A program made the translations under genes and the position numbers. Positions 44,621 to 54,599 of a stretch of DNA of 64,000 bases are shown one piece after another. Source of the stretch: Bathynomus jamesi (taxonomy: Eukaryota > Arthropoda > Malacostraca > Isopoda > Cirolanidae); assembly GCA_023014485.1 (NCBI GenBank), contig JAJOZX010002572.1, forward strand, positions 330,001-394,000, given 5' to 3'. Within the stretch, counting starts at the first letter, position 1. The number at the start of each line of letters is the position of its first letter. The notes under the pieces were generated by a model. The model worked only from the letters and a program-made list of their open reading frames with translations, was not told the DNA's origin and made no database searches.

Positions 44621-45338
44621 TCCCTCCGACCGTTGAGGGAGTGGAATGCTTCTCTCACGTTGAAGGATATAAATGACGCATCACCCTTTGTCAGTTCTTT
44701 ATTTGCACAGAATATTAGAAATGAAATCCTTTACACAACACTTGATAGAGAGTTACAACAACTGATTACATTTAAATAAGCTGAGGGGTCCATCGTCCGG
44801 CCAAACCCGGCTGGCCCACGGGCAGAACACTCTACTCCCTCTGTCGGAAGCTGAGGCGAGCGTTAGACTGACAAGGCATGTTGCCTTCCTCAAGGGACTC
44901 CCTTCTATCCTGGAGAAACACCCATGTTTGCCACGTGTTACAGAAGACTATTAAACTTGCAAAATCTTACTCTAACAATGATATTAACGAGAGAATTGGT
45001 ATAATTGGATATTAACAAAAGAATTTATACAATTGCAGTTTTACACTTAACTCTTTTATGTGATTTATAATAATTGAAAAGAACATTTACAATTTGGGAA
45101 TCTCTATTTAAGATTAGACGTGGCATCACTGTTTTCGTTAGGGTTAAGGAAACGGGCGCCAAGCTTTCCACTGGCATTGAGACACTTTATACAAAATTAA
45201 AAATGTAACGGAATCATATTTTAATTTATATGAACAGAATAATATCTTTTAAAGGATTAATATTTTAATTTATACAAAGAGAATGATATCTTTAAATTTT
45301 AACGCACATTTATTTTCCTGTGGAAACACTTTTCCACA
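44621..45338. repeat. Right LTR
   Basis: Partner of 41110-41824, ending TGTGGAAACACTTTTCCACA. High identity suggests recent insertion. Confidence 0.8.
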
Positions 45339-45669
45339 GATATGGTGAGGGATGTATGTGATACAAAATCTGTTCGGGGGTTCAGTGGAGGTTCAGAGGT
45401 ATTTGAAAAAAACGTTAGCGAATAGAACAAAATACCGTTTAGAGATAGCAGGATTTTGTTGATCCACATACAAAAAGAATGTTCAGGAGACCACCTTTTT
45501 TAATAAAATATTTTAAATTTTATTCAACACAATATTTTTACTTTAAGCTCAATATAAATTAATTCTGTTGAACTTTTTTTTTGTACAGAATTTTAATTTG
45601 TTGAATTTTATACATATTTTTAAATTAAATTTTCTAAAGTTACACATATTTACACGAATAAGAAACTAA
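45339..45669. other. Unassigned AT-rich stretch
   Basis: No gene or recognised repeat. Confidence 0.5.
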
Positions 45670-45878
45670 GGATCACCTGAAGATCAGGGCCTCCCAGCCT
45701 TCGTTAGTTAGCCTTATAAGGCTATCTAACGAAAATATCACGACTTAATCTAACCAATCGTTAGGTCAACTGTACGCCCTTGACGACTGATTAGTTTAAG
45801 TTATGATATTTCCGTTAGTTTTAACGAAGATATCACTTGGTAATTGATACTGGGGGCCCCTGATCTTCGGGTGATCCG
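45670..45878. mobile_element. Palindromic MITE, GGATCACC subfamily
   Basis: GGATCACCTGAAGATCAGGG to CTTCGGGTGATCC; right arm of the core diverged (GATATCACTTGGTAATTGA). No clear flanking duplication. Confidence 0.85.
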
Positions 45879-45948
45879 AGATTTTTATCAATTTATATTT
45901 AACAAGAATGAAGCATAAATATATATATATATATAATATATATATATA

Positions 45949-46876
45949 CAGGGTGGGCGGAAAGTAGCTCCCTATTTTGGATTGGTAAAAAAATACGTAT
46001 ATTATCCATTTATTTCAGAAGAAATAATATGAAAAGGTAGGCATACATGGTAGGTTTTCTCTAAAATTCAATGTGGGCTCCAACTCTTTCCACCAGCTTC
46101 TGGAGCCGCCCAGGAATGGCGTCCACTGACTTTAGCAGGAACTCCGGCGGGATGGAGGACATGACTTCCCGAATTCGGTCCTCCAGTTCTTCCAATGTCC
46201 TCGGTTTGGTGCGGTAGACTTCTTCCTTTACCCACCCCCAAAGAAAGAAGTCGCACGGTTACCGCTGAAAAACGGCAGAATCGGTTCAGTGTAACGGTGT
46301 GGTGTGGTATGACCTCAGATCAGGTTGTGGGCCCGTTCCTTCTGCGCAACACCATGAATGCTGAGCGGTACCTTGCTATGTTGCGAAACGAGGTCTGGCC
46401 GGTTGTCAGCACATGGGAGAACATCGACGATCTGATATTTATGCAAGATGGTGCCCCTCCGCACTTCGCTCTTGTTGTCCGTGAGTGGCTGGATGCCCAC
46501 TTCCCTGGGCGTTGGATGGGTCGTCGTGGTCCACATCAATGGCCAGCCAGGAGCCCCGACTTGACACCATGCGACTTCTTTCTTTGGGCGTGGGTAAAGG
46601 AAGAAGTCTACCGCACCAAACCGAGGACATTGGAAGAACTGGAGGACCGAATTCGGGAAGTCATGTCCTCCATCCCGCCGGAGTTCCTGCTAAAGTCAGT
46701 GGACGCCATTCCTGGGCGGCTCCAGAAGCTGGTGGAAAGAGTTGGTGCCCACATTGAATTTTAGAGAAAACCTACCATGTATGCCTACCTTCTCATATTA
46801 TTTCTTCTGAAATAAATGGATAATATACGTATTTTTTTACCAATCCAAAATAGGGAGCTACTTTCCGCCCACCCTG
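45949..46876. mobile_element. Mirrored DD41D mariner
   Basis: Ends CAGGGTGGGCGGAAAGTAGC and complement, with TA on each side. The inverted arms are about 310 bp (45949-46258 and 46567-46876) and include the 3' end of the transposase gene, so the left arm is a backward copy of the right. The original 5' half of the gene is missing. Confidence 0.9.
46228..46764 (+). pseudogene. DD41D transposase catalytic half, open but headless
   Basis: An uninterrupted frame to TTTTAG. It reads RFSVTVWCGMTSDQVVGPF, then DLIFMQDGAPPHFALVV with the second catalytic Asp, then WPARSPDLTPCDFFLWAW with the third 41 residues on, then EEVYRTKPRTLEELEDRI. The helix-turn-helix region and first Asp are absent because the upstream arm replaces them. 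The nominal ATG at 46195 lies in the inverted arm and encodes unrelated residues. It cannot be an active transposase, but binding or dimerisation activity cannot be excluded. Confidence 0.88.
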
Positions 46877-46898
46877 TATATATATATATATATATATA

Positions 46899-46984
<86 letters not shown>

Positions 46985-47038
46985 TATATAATATATATCA
47001 AAGCTATTGAAAATGTTTGCCGTTGTGTTGATCCTTCT

Positions 47039-47100
<62 letters not shown>
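46877..47100. repeat. (AT)n arrays
   Basis: AT arrays with repeated TAATAT slips, a 45-bp unique island near 47000-47040, then another pure array. Confidence 0.95.
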
Positions 47101-47102
<2 letters not shown>

Positions 47103-47436
47103 CACTAAAGAAAGAAAAAATATAAATTGTAAATGTTTTTGTAAATTATACATTTACAGATTAATAGCTTAAATGAAGTTTATACTCGATAACATTAACT
47201 TCATTAGGAATCTAAATTCCAGGATTAACTTATTTTAAGTTTTAACGAGGAAACTACAGATTCTCAAAATGATTCACTATCCGAATTTTGTTGAATTTGA
47301 ACTTTTTGCACTTTGAACATGAAGAAAAGTGCATGATTCAAATCAAAATTGCCTTTAACACAACAAATTCACTTGAAAATACTAGATTCAACAAAATCTT
47401 GGGTCTCTGTGTTGGAGAAAGAAAAAATCTACCTAA
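47101..47436. other. Unassigned stretch
   Basis: AT-rich; no gene. Confidence 0.5.
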
Positions 47437-47558
47437 TACTACTACTACTACTACCACTACTACTACTATTACTACTACTACTACTACTACTGCTACTACT
47501 ACTAATAATAAGAAGAAGAAGGAGAAGAAGGAGAAGAAGAAGAAGACGAAGAAGAATT
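47437..47558. repeat. (ACT)n-(AAG)n trinucleotide array
   Basis: About 25 ACT-type units, AATAATAAG, then GAAGAAGGA units. Frames of poly-T, poly-L or poly-R across it are artefacts. Confidence 0.95.
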
Positions 47559-47685
47559 GGGTGTTCAGTATAGTCATTGTAATTAGTCAGCTTTTAATAA
47601 TCCCATTATTTTCCCAACTAATTATGAATTGTTGCCGATTTTCAAAAATTTTCTTTACATTTTATGTCCTCTTAGAACTTTTTTC

Positions 47686-47888
47686 GGATCAATGAAAGAA
47701 AGCCACCCCCAGCCTTCTTCAGTTAGCTTTATAAGGCTAACTAACGAAAGTATCACGACCTAACCTAACCACTCATTAGGTCAACTGTACGCCCTTGACG
47801 ATTGGTTCGGTTAGGTCGTTATATTTTCGTTAGTTAGCCTTATAAAGCTAACTAAAGAAGGCTCGGGGTGGCTTTCTCTCATTGATCC
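47686..47888. mobile_element. Palindromic MITE, GGATCAATGA subfamily
   Basis: Ends GGATCAATGAAAGAAAGCCA and its near-complement, flanked by a perfect 8-bp duplication CTTTTTTC (47678-47685 and 47889-47896). The core is the same as in the GGATCACC copies; only the outer 25 bp or so differ. Confidence 0.92.
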
Positions 47889-47896
47889 CTTTTTTC

Positions 47897-48419
47897 CCCA
47901 AGAAGTGAATGTAAATATTGTTTGTTTATTTTGGAGTTTGTGGAACCTGCAAAATTATATAATTTATTTAGACGCTCAATAATAATTATCACAACCGAAA
48001 TTAATAACCCTGGACTTGATTTTGGCTCTCTTCTTCCTCTATGGAGAAGGGGGGGGGGTGAGGGGCGTTTCAGCAGGGGCATTCGAACTTGGCCCCTCTT
48101 TCCCGCATAAAAAAAATACTCTTTATAACAAATATTGAAACATAAATTCGTTGTCTATTTACATAATAAAAAATAATTAAATAATTTTATGTTCATTTAT
48201 AATAAATATTGTTTCCAGGGAGCCTCGTTAGTACGTTAACCCTTATAATATACTTGGCAATGATGCTGCGAGCTGCTCGTACTCTGAATGTCTGTAATAT
48301 TGTAAATTGTAATTGTGTAATATTTATTTTTACAAATAAAGAAATACATTGAAATTCGTAACCTAATGAGAAATACCTTTACTGTATTTCTGAAACCATA
48401 TCACAAATGTTGCATGTTG
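47897..48419. other. Unassigned stretch
   Basis: A G-run at 48050-48058; otherwise AT-rich with no gene. Confidence 0.5.
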
Positions 48420-48627
48420 CTCCGCCTTAGACCTACAGGTTAACGTGGAATCCCAGCCACGACCCACATTGGGTGGTCAGAAATTACAAAGTCCTCATCC
48501 GGACTCGATCTCATGACATCCCGATCAGCAGCCCAACGTTTTAATCACGAAGACGTGGTTAAGACATCTTATACCCAGGGCACCCATTTATCTACCCTCC
48601 AATTTTATTGTATGGAAGGATGAACGG

Positions 48628-49224
48628 TAATCTTGTAGTTTAACGTCGCAAATTAGGTAGGTGTGTTTTTAAGGTGTATTTACATGTCACAAATTAGGTA
48701 GGTGTGTTTTTAAGTTGTATTTAAATGTCACAAATTAAGTAGGTGTGTTTTTAAGTTGTATTTAAATGTCACAAATTAGGTAGGTGTGTTTTTAAGTTGT
48801 ATTTAAAGGTCACAAATTAGGTAGGTGTGTTTTTAAGTTGTATTTAAAGGTCACAAATTAATTTTGTTTTTATTTTTATTGTAGCGGTCGTTTTAAACAT
48901 GACGGGTTAGGTTAGGTTAGGTGTACTTTTAAGTTGCGTTTAAACGTTGCAAGTTGATTTACTTTATTTTTGTTTTTATTTTTATCTTTACTGTAAGTTA
49001 GGTCGTGGCGTACATATACGCAACATCCACCTTTGACGTCCTACTATATTTAAAATGACCTCTACAGTACATTAAAAATTAAAATAAACTTAATTAGTGA
49101 CGTTTAAAAACAACTTAAAAGTACACCTAACCTAACCTAACCTAAATTGTGGTCTAAATAAAATAAGTTTTAGTGTTGTTTTTTATTTCATTAATTTGCG
49201 ATGTTAAACTATAAGATTACCAGA
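48628..49224. mobile_element. Foldback element with 41-bp minisatellite
   Basis: Ends GGTAATCTTGTAGTTTAACG and complement; GATGAAC is repeated on both sides, consistent with an 8-9-bp duplication. Five 41-bp units (CACAAATTAGGTAGGTGTGT...) fill 48645-48850. GGTTAGGTTAGGTTAGG and, mirrored near 49127, CCTAACCTAACC follow. MULE/FB-like, non-coding. Confidence 0.75.
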
Positions 49225-49305
49225 TGAACGGCTAGGTTTGCCTGGTGCCGCCTGTCGTCACCGGGAATCTAAACCGGGACCGATGGATTCGTAGTCAGCG
49301 ACAGT

Positions 49306-49760
49306 CAGAGCCTGATTTAGACGTGTGGAGGCCCTGGGCAGCCTCCATGTGGAGGCCCCCCTACCTTAGGGGAAGACATAATTGAAGTCATCCATAAGAT
49401 TCATAATATAATTAACATACATACACTTTCAAAACATCGTACACTCTTGTGTCTGTCCATTCCACTCATTTCTGCAAAAAATGAAAGCCTCGGGTTACTC
49501 GGGTATTCCATTATAGTGAGAGTAGGCCTAAAAGAGTAATAAAAACAAAATAATAATCAGTACACAACAAATAGTAATTGGTAAAAGTTTATGTACTACA
49601 GTGGTATTGGATGCGCGTGTTTTTTTGTTGATCATCTATCGGGTTTTTCTAGTTTCGGGTTTTTTCTATTTTGATAATGGCTTGTCAATATGTGGAGGCC
49701 CCCAAGATGTGGAGGCCCATGGGCAGCTGCCCACTTTGCCCACTCCTAAATCCGGCCCTG
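49306..49760. mobile_element. Non-autonomous hAT MITE in the SINE
   Basis: Ends CAGAGCCTGATTTAGACGTG and CCTAAATCCGGCCCTG, with a perfect 8-bp duplication GCGACAGT (49298-49305 and 49761-49768). GTGGAGGCCC motifs near both ends. Confidence 0.92.
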
Positions 49761-49953
49761 GCGACAGTAATCACTAAACCACTATTAAGTAATTAAGTAA
49801 TGTAACTCCCTTTCAGTATAGCTACTTGTAGGACGCCCTTTTATAAGCCTATGTCAAAAATACTGATAAAATGTTAGTAAAATTACGTAACTATAGCGAA
49901 ATGATTAGGTAGTACTCAAACTTGAATTTGGTATCTTCATCGTATCTTAGAGC

Positions 49954-50299
49954 CTCCAAGAGCGTGACTAGCTTTCAAAAGTTGGGAGTGGGGGGACAAC
50001 TATAATGACGAAAAATCCTGCGATGAATTTATGTGCTGCTATCTTGTAGGTAATGTGTTTGCGACCAAAATGATGCTCTTAAAATACTATGATTTAGAGA
50101 ATAATCTATATTTATGATAATAATAGGAAAATCAAAGGAGCATTTTCACAACTACCTTATGTATATCAAGTATATACTTAACATTAAAGGAAACTTAGAT
50201 CAAAAGTTTGGGGTGGGGGGACAAAACCTATATTATCCCCCTCAGTTCAAAAGTTGGGAGGACATGTTCCCCCCGTCCCCCCCGTTAGTTACGCCCCTG
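49954..50299. mobile_element. Non-autonomous hAT MITE
   Basis: Right end GTTAGTTACGCCCCTG; left end CAAGAGCGTGACTAGC after 3 extra bases; perfect 8-bp duplication CTTAGAGC (49946-49953 and 50300-50307). Both ends carry AAAAGTTGGGAG with G/C runs. Confidence 0.85.
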
Positions 50300-50307
50300 C
50301 TTAGAGC

Positions 50308-50679
50308 ACACAAAACTTTTATACTATTATCAGTTAAAGATAAGATAAAAGTCAAATGCTGAGACGAATGTAATAATAAGAGTAAACTTTAATCAAAGGC
50401 GGTAAACGAGTGATTTAATGATGTTTTGTGATACAAACTTCATTTTAATTTTTCAAAGTTTATTTTACATCATTATTTTACGCTATAAATTCACCTGTAA
50501 CTTTATAAAAAGTAATTACTCTAGTTACTCTAACTTTAAAAAAATGTGTGTGGACAGACAGTATATTGCAAAGAAAATTGTGACTTGGTGAGGGAAGAAG
50601 GAGGAAAATCAAAATGTTGTTTTCTCAAGAGAGAATCTTTAATTACTTAACTGTTCAACTATATATATATATATATGAT
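50308..50679. other. Unassigned AT-rich stretch
   Basis: No gene; ends in a short (AT)n. Confidence 0.5.
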
Positions 50680-50867
50680 GCAAACCCACAAAGAAAGAGA
50701 AAAGTGATTCCAAGAACTTTCGTGTATTCAGAAGTACACTTCGTCAGGGAATTTGTAGAGGTCGTACTTCCCTGACGAGTTGTACTTCTGAATACACGAA
50801 AGGCCTTGGAATCATTTTTCTTTTTCCTTGTGGGTTTGCATTCACGTATTTAATTGTGAAATTCATC

Positions 50868-50870
<3 letters not shown>
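50680..50870. repeat. Mirrored repeat with CTGACGAG...GAAAG hairpin
   Basis: Second copy of the 20338 repeat: inverted arms with TGATTCCAAGAACTTTCGTG and complement around GGGAATTTGTAGAGG. Confidence 0.75.
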
Positions 50871-50906
<36 letters not shown>

Positions 50907-51479
50907 CAGGGTGTCCGAGAATTATCTGTACAATTTTTGGCTGTTATTAAAAGTCAACCATGAAGTGTAGAAATTCCAGTGTTGTCCCATTTTACAGAGA
51001 ATCTCATTATGTTTTTTCTGATACCACGTTTTGACAAGTTTTTTAGAAATGTACGCGGGTGACAGACATTGATGATTTAAAAGCAAGAATCACAGCTGCT
51101 ATTGAGCGAATTGATGTGGATATGCTGCAGCGTACATGGCAACATTTGGAGTATCGATTGGATGTTTTGCGAATCACTAATGGTGCACATATCGAATGTT
51201 TGTAACAACGTTACTTTAATAAAAGAAACTTTTGAAAATACAGATTCTAAATAATTTTGTTTAAGAATTTTACGTGTGTTATCAAGAATTTTATTAAAAG
51301 ATGAAATTGTACAGATAATGTTCGGACACACTGGAATTTCTACAAAAATTGTCAAAACTTGGTATCAGAAAAAACATAATGAGATTCTCTGTAAAATGGG
51401 ACAACACTGGAATTTCTACACTTCATGGTTGACTTTTAATAACAGCCAAAAATTGTACAGATAATTCTCGGACACCCTG
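50907..51479 (+). mobile_element. Mariner-type MITE with transposase C-terminus, copy 1
   Basis: Ends CAGGGTGTCCGAGAATTATC and complement, TA on each side, arms about 145 bp. At 51065-51205 the + strand encodes DIDDLKARITAAIERIDVDM and ends GAHIECL plus stop, the C-terminal tail of a DD41D-like transposase. Same length (573 bp) as 60625-61197. Confidence 0.88.
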
Positions 51480-51600
51480 TATATTATTTATAGTTTTTAT
51501 ACCACAGGATCGCTTATTCAAGTACCAGTACCGACCACAGACAGTAAAAAAACTGTTTATTTTCAACTAAACTACGTTACTATTGTTACTATTGTTTAAT

Positions 51601-51703
51601 ATGGAATCCAATAGTAAAAAGAACGACCACGGAATCAAAGGATTTCTAAAAAGACATTTGGAGATACTTCCTTTAAAAATTGTTATTTTATCCTTCAGCG
51701 CAG
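51601..51703 (+). CDS. MFS transporter (MFSD6-like), coding exon 1
   Basis: ATG at 51601 opens MESNSKKNDHGIKGFLKRHL and then ILPLKIVILSFSA, a basic cytosolic N-terminus leading into the first membrane helix. The exon ends at CAG|GTGAGT (51703/51704), a strong donor, in phase 1. A stop lies in frame shortly upstream (TTTAATATG: TAA is out of frame, but no longer extension is supported). MFSD6-type proteins are 12-helix major facilitator proteins of uncertain substrate. Any 5' UTR exon would lie upstream, where mobile DNA begins within 120 bp. The exon assignment rests on phase-matched splicing with 60308 and 62073. Confidence 0.8.
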
Positions 51704-51774
51704 GTGAGTTACTACGTAGGGGAGTAAAAAATTTGTTTGGTTCTAACTTAAAACTAAACTCCTATACAGTTTAT

Positions 51775-51925
51775 GAGAATAAAAACCCACTCTAATAGAC
51801 AGAGTTTATTTCCACGACAGTTTCGACGCCCACTGGCATCCTCCTCGGGAGGAAATAAACTCTGTCTATTAGAGTGGGTTTTTATTCTCATATTTTGACC
51901 TTCACGTAAAAAAAGTGAAGTTTTT
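51775..51925. repeat. Deleted mirrored repeat (CCGAGGAG type)
   Basis: Arms AAAAACCCACTCTAATAGAC and complement as at 31030, but most of the centre and one hairpin are deleted (CTCCTCGGGAGGAAATAAAC). Confidence 0.75.
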
Positions 51926-52019
51926 TGCATTTCCTATACAGTTGTTGTTTTAGCTGCACAGTTTAGCCTATGTATTAAGAACCATGCAGGACTTCGGGAG
52001 GATTATATAACGGAGGAAA

Positions 52020-52170
52020 CCTACTACAGCTTAATGTGGCATCCGAATCACTGGTCGCTATCATTTGGATACACAGGATAATAACTCATCCAACTATCAT
52101 CCAGACCTAACGTCGCTTAGCTTCGTTGATTTTACTGGAAGCGGTATTGCTGCGTGGCCACAACGTACCA
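52020..52170 (-). mobile_element. 5S-derived SINE, diverged
   Basis: Minus-strand copy: CTACAGCTTAATGTGGCATC tail side and ACGTCGCTTAGCTTCGTTGA as the 5S-like part. Confidence 0.65.
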
Positions 52171-52267
52171 CGAATATCACTAATACAAATACTTCTTGGT
52201 ATGAAAACAATTTTGGTGATTTCTGGAAGTTAAGACGATCTTCTTTTTCCGATTTCGTCGTGGTTGT

Positions 52268-52271
<4 letters not shown>

Positions 52272-52315
<44 letters not shown>
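52272..52315. repeat. (AT)n microsatellite
   Basis: Pure AT array joined to the LINE 3' tail. Confidence 0.95.
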
Positions 52316-52321
<6 letters not shown>

Positions 52322-53148
52322 AACCTTTCAAATGTTTTGCGCGATGATTCCTCATTTCACGAAGGTCAAGGTTGTCGCCCCCTCCTCTCGAGTTGGCCTG
52401 GTGAAGTAAAGAGTTGGTTTCATGTACTCTCCACCTCACATAGCCAGGTCCGCCCGGCTCATCTGGGATTGTTCTGAGTCAAACGCCTAATCTTATTTTG
52501 GAGATATCCACTGCAACACCACTCGTGTTCTTTAGTTCCTTGGGCAGCTGGTTAGACAGTCTTGGTCCTCTCGTAACAAAACTGTTTTCCTTCAGGGTTG
52601 AGGATGTTCCCTGTCTAGCATTTAATTTGGGAACACGACACATTCTTCCTTTTCTACTTTCCACTGTTTGGGGGTTATAGGGTTCAGAGCAAGATTAGGG
52701 GCTAGTTTCTCCATTATTTTGCAAGTGTAAATAATGGTGTATCTCTCTCTTCTTTCTTCCAGTGAATATAAGTTTAATTCACGGAACCTTTCCCTGTAAT
52801 TTATCTCTTTGCATCAATTAATCTTGGCTGTGAAGCTTCTTTGAATCCTTTCTAGATGACTAATGTCTGGGTATGTCTGGGTATGATCAGTGTTTTCAAT
52901 AGAGGAATCATTATATTCTTAATCTTTCGTTTAAAGGTCCTTAGTATCTGCTCAGTTATTCTCTGCTCTGTTTACTGCTATCTTATTTTGTGTTTCAAAT
53001 TTCGCATCATCAGTCATTACCACCCCTAAATCTTTTGCTTTAGAATTTCCCTGAATTTCCTATACATTTTGGGTATTGTATTCGATGGGTTTTAGGTTCT
53101 CCCTTTTTCCGTACCTTAACATTTGAAATTTCTCAGTGTTAAATTTCG

Positions 53149-53150
<2 letters not shown>
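52314..53150 (-). pseudogene. LINE family 1, 3' fragment
   Basis: Minus-strand copy colinear with 15149-16002: 3' UTR at 52316-52450, C-terminal block (GVAVDISKIRLGV) near 52490, LKENSFVTRGPRLSNQLPKE near 52570, upstream blocks with frameshifts to 53150. It lies in intron 1 of the MFS gene, opposite to it. Confidence 0.85.
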
Positions 53151-53186
<36 letters not shown>

Positions 53187-53194
53187 ATATATAT
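53148..53194. repeat. (AT)n microsatellite
   Basis: AT array with a TTATAT slip at the LINE 5' boundary. Confidence 0.9.
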
Positions 53195-53510
53195 ACAGTG
53201 TGTATATTGCGTTTTACATATATTTTTCACTCATGAATGTTTTTCAAAAATGCAAATTCATGGTGAAATGACCTATTTCATTCTTTATCACTGCAGCATC
53301 ACTGTTAGGAAGCTTATTTCGATTCACCAAGTCTGTGAGAGAGAGAGAGAGAGAGAGAAGAGAAGAGAGAGAGAGAGAGAGAAATTCAATTGTTAAATGT
53401 TAAAAACCTAAAAATCTTGAACTATGAAGTTAAAACACTTTTTGAGGTATACTGTAATAATATTTTTTTTAAAAATACTGTTTATATGATACTTAAAAAA
53501 ATAGATACAG
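53195..53510. other. Intron stretch with (GA)n
   Basis: A (GA)n array at 53337-53383; otherwise nothing recognised. Confidence 0.6.
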
Positions 53511-53511
53511 G

Positions 53512-54152
53512 GTGTGTATAAAGTAACGCGAGTGAAGATACAAATCCGATTTGAATTATATTAGCGCGAGTGATCATGGACAAGTAATATTATAGTGAAT
53601 TTTAATTGTTACTTGCGAGAGGTTAGCTGACATTATATTATTAACTAACCTAACCAACCTAACCTAACTTAACCCTAACCTAACCTAACCAACCTAAATT
53701 TAGTCAGTTTTATTTGTTTTAGATTTTTGGGGGAAATTGGAAATATCATGTAATATTCCATTAAATAAACCTTTCACTTTGTGTCTTTGCCTCCTCATTG
53801 ATTAGGGTTAAGTTAGATTAGATTAGTTAGGGTTAAGTTAGGTTAGGTTGGTTAGGTTAGGTTAGTTAGGGTTATGTTAGGTTAGTTTCTCCAAGTTAAA
53901 ATGTACCGAGTAGTAACAAAAAGGTCAAAAGAAGTAGAATAATGTAGATTTTATTTGATTTTAGTGCCGGCCATTAAACCGAAAAGATCCGTAATATTTA
54001 TTATATGTACTTTATAACAACTGTATATTCGATAGTAAGGTTTGTAAGAGGTGTTGAAAACGTTTTTACCAAGGTAAAAAAAACAAGTTGAAACTAGTTT
54101 AAACCAGTTCAAATCGAATTTGGCTCTTCAGTCGCGTTACTTTATACACCAA
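53512..54152. mobile_element. MITE with CCTAA/TTAGG arms
   Basis: Ends ACAGGGTGTGTATAAAGTAA and TCGCGTTACTTTATACACC; CAAATCCGATTTGAA just inside is mirrored on the right. Telomere-like CCTAACC repeats at 53640-53700 are mirrored by GGTTAGG repeats at 53800-53885. Non-coding; ends fit the Tc1/mariner type. Confidence 0.8.
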
Positions 54153-54227
54153 TTTATAGAAAGTATTCATTCCGTGAAGTTTAGTCCGAAAGATATGAAT
54201 CGTCGCTCAGGATATATGTAGGTTTGT

Positions 54228-54362
54228 TTTTATGACTTGGCATTGACTTGGCAATGAGTATTATTTTTATGACTTGGCATTGACTTGGCAATGAGTATTA
54301 TTTTTATGACTTGGCATTGACCTGGCAATGAGTATTGTTTTTATGACTTGGCAATGAGTAGT
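54228..54362. repeat. About 39-bp minisatellite
   Basis: Four units of TTTTTATGACTTGGCATTGA...CAATGAGTATTA, the last shortened. Confidence 0.9.
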
Positions 54363-54599
54363 ATTGCCCACTGTAAACGTGTGAAAGTTATGCTAATTAT
54401 AGGATTTTATGATGTTTATGAAAACATAATACGTTGTACACCTTCCATTATCCTTGACCCTTTACGGACGAACGGTACAAATTAGTATTCATAACTTAAC
54501 CCTAAAAAAAATTCCGTCGTTGAAGGGTTAATCACTTGATAGAGCTTCTTCTGGACATATTGTCGAAGTTGTTTACTAGTGTTACTGCTGATTTTCTAC

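Larger units (their letters stand above)
41110..45338. mobile_element. Non-coding LTR retrotransposon (LARD-like)
   Basis: Two direct repeats of 715 and 718 bp flank about 2.8 kb of internal sequence with no gag, protease, RT or integrase. Short frames at 42674-43083 (minus) show no domain. Just inside the left repeat the minus strand reads GGAGGGGAG, a possible polypurine tract, which favours minus orientation. A TATA-like GATATAAATGAC in each LTR could favour plus, so orientation is open. No target duplication found. The element must depend on enzymes from elsewhere. Confidence 0.75.
48420..49785 (-). mobile_element. Family A SINE split by two insertions
   Basis: Three blocks give one minus-strand SINE: 48420-48627 (tail and second tRNA-like unit), 49225-49305 (linker and head with the GGATTCGTAGTCAGCG complement of the anticodon arm), and 49769-49785 (end of the head). 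The gaps are a foldback element and a hAT MITE. Confidence 0.8.

Noticed and set aside
46068..46256. Minus-strand 62-residue protein repeated at 46485 on the plus strand
   Set aside because: The two frames are mirror copies created by the inverted arms and are antisense or out of frame to the transposase.
47288..47695. 135-residue frame with poly-Thr and Lys runs
   Set aside because: Its length depends on the (ACT)n-(AAG)n array; all three frames are open there and no domain is present.
48645..48850. CRISPR-like spacing of 41-bp repeats
   Set aside because: The units are contiguous tandem repeats with no unique spacers, inside a foldback element.
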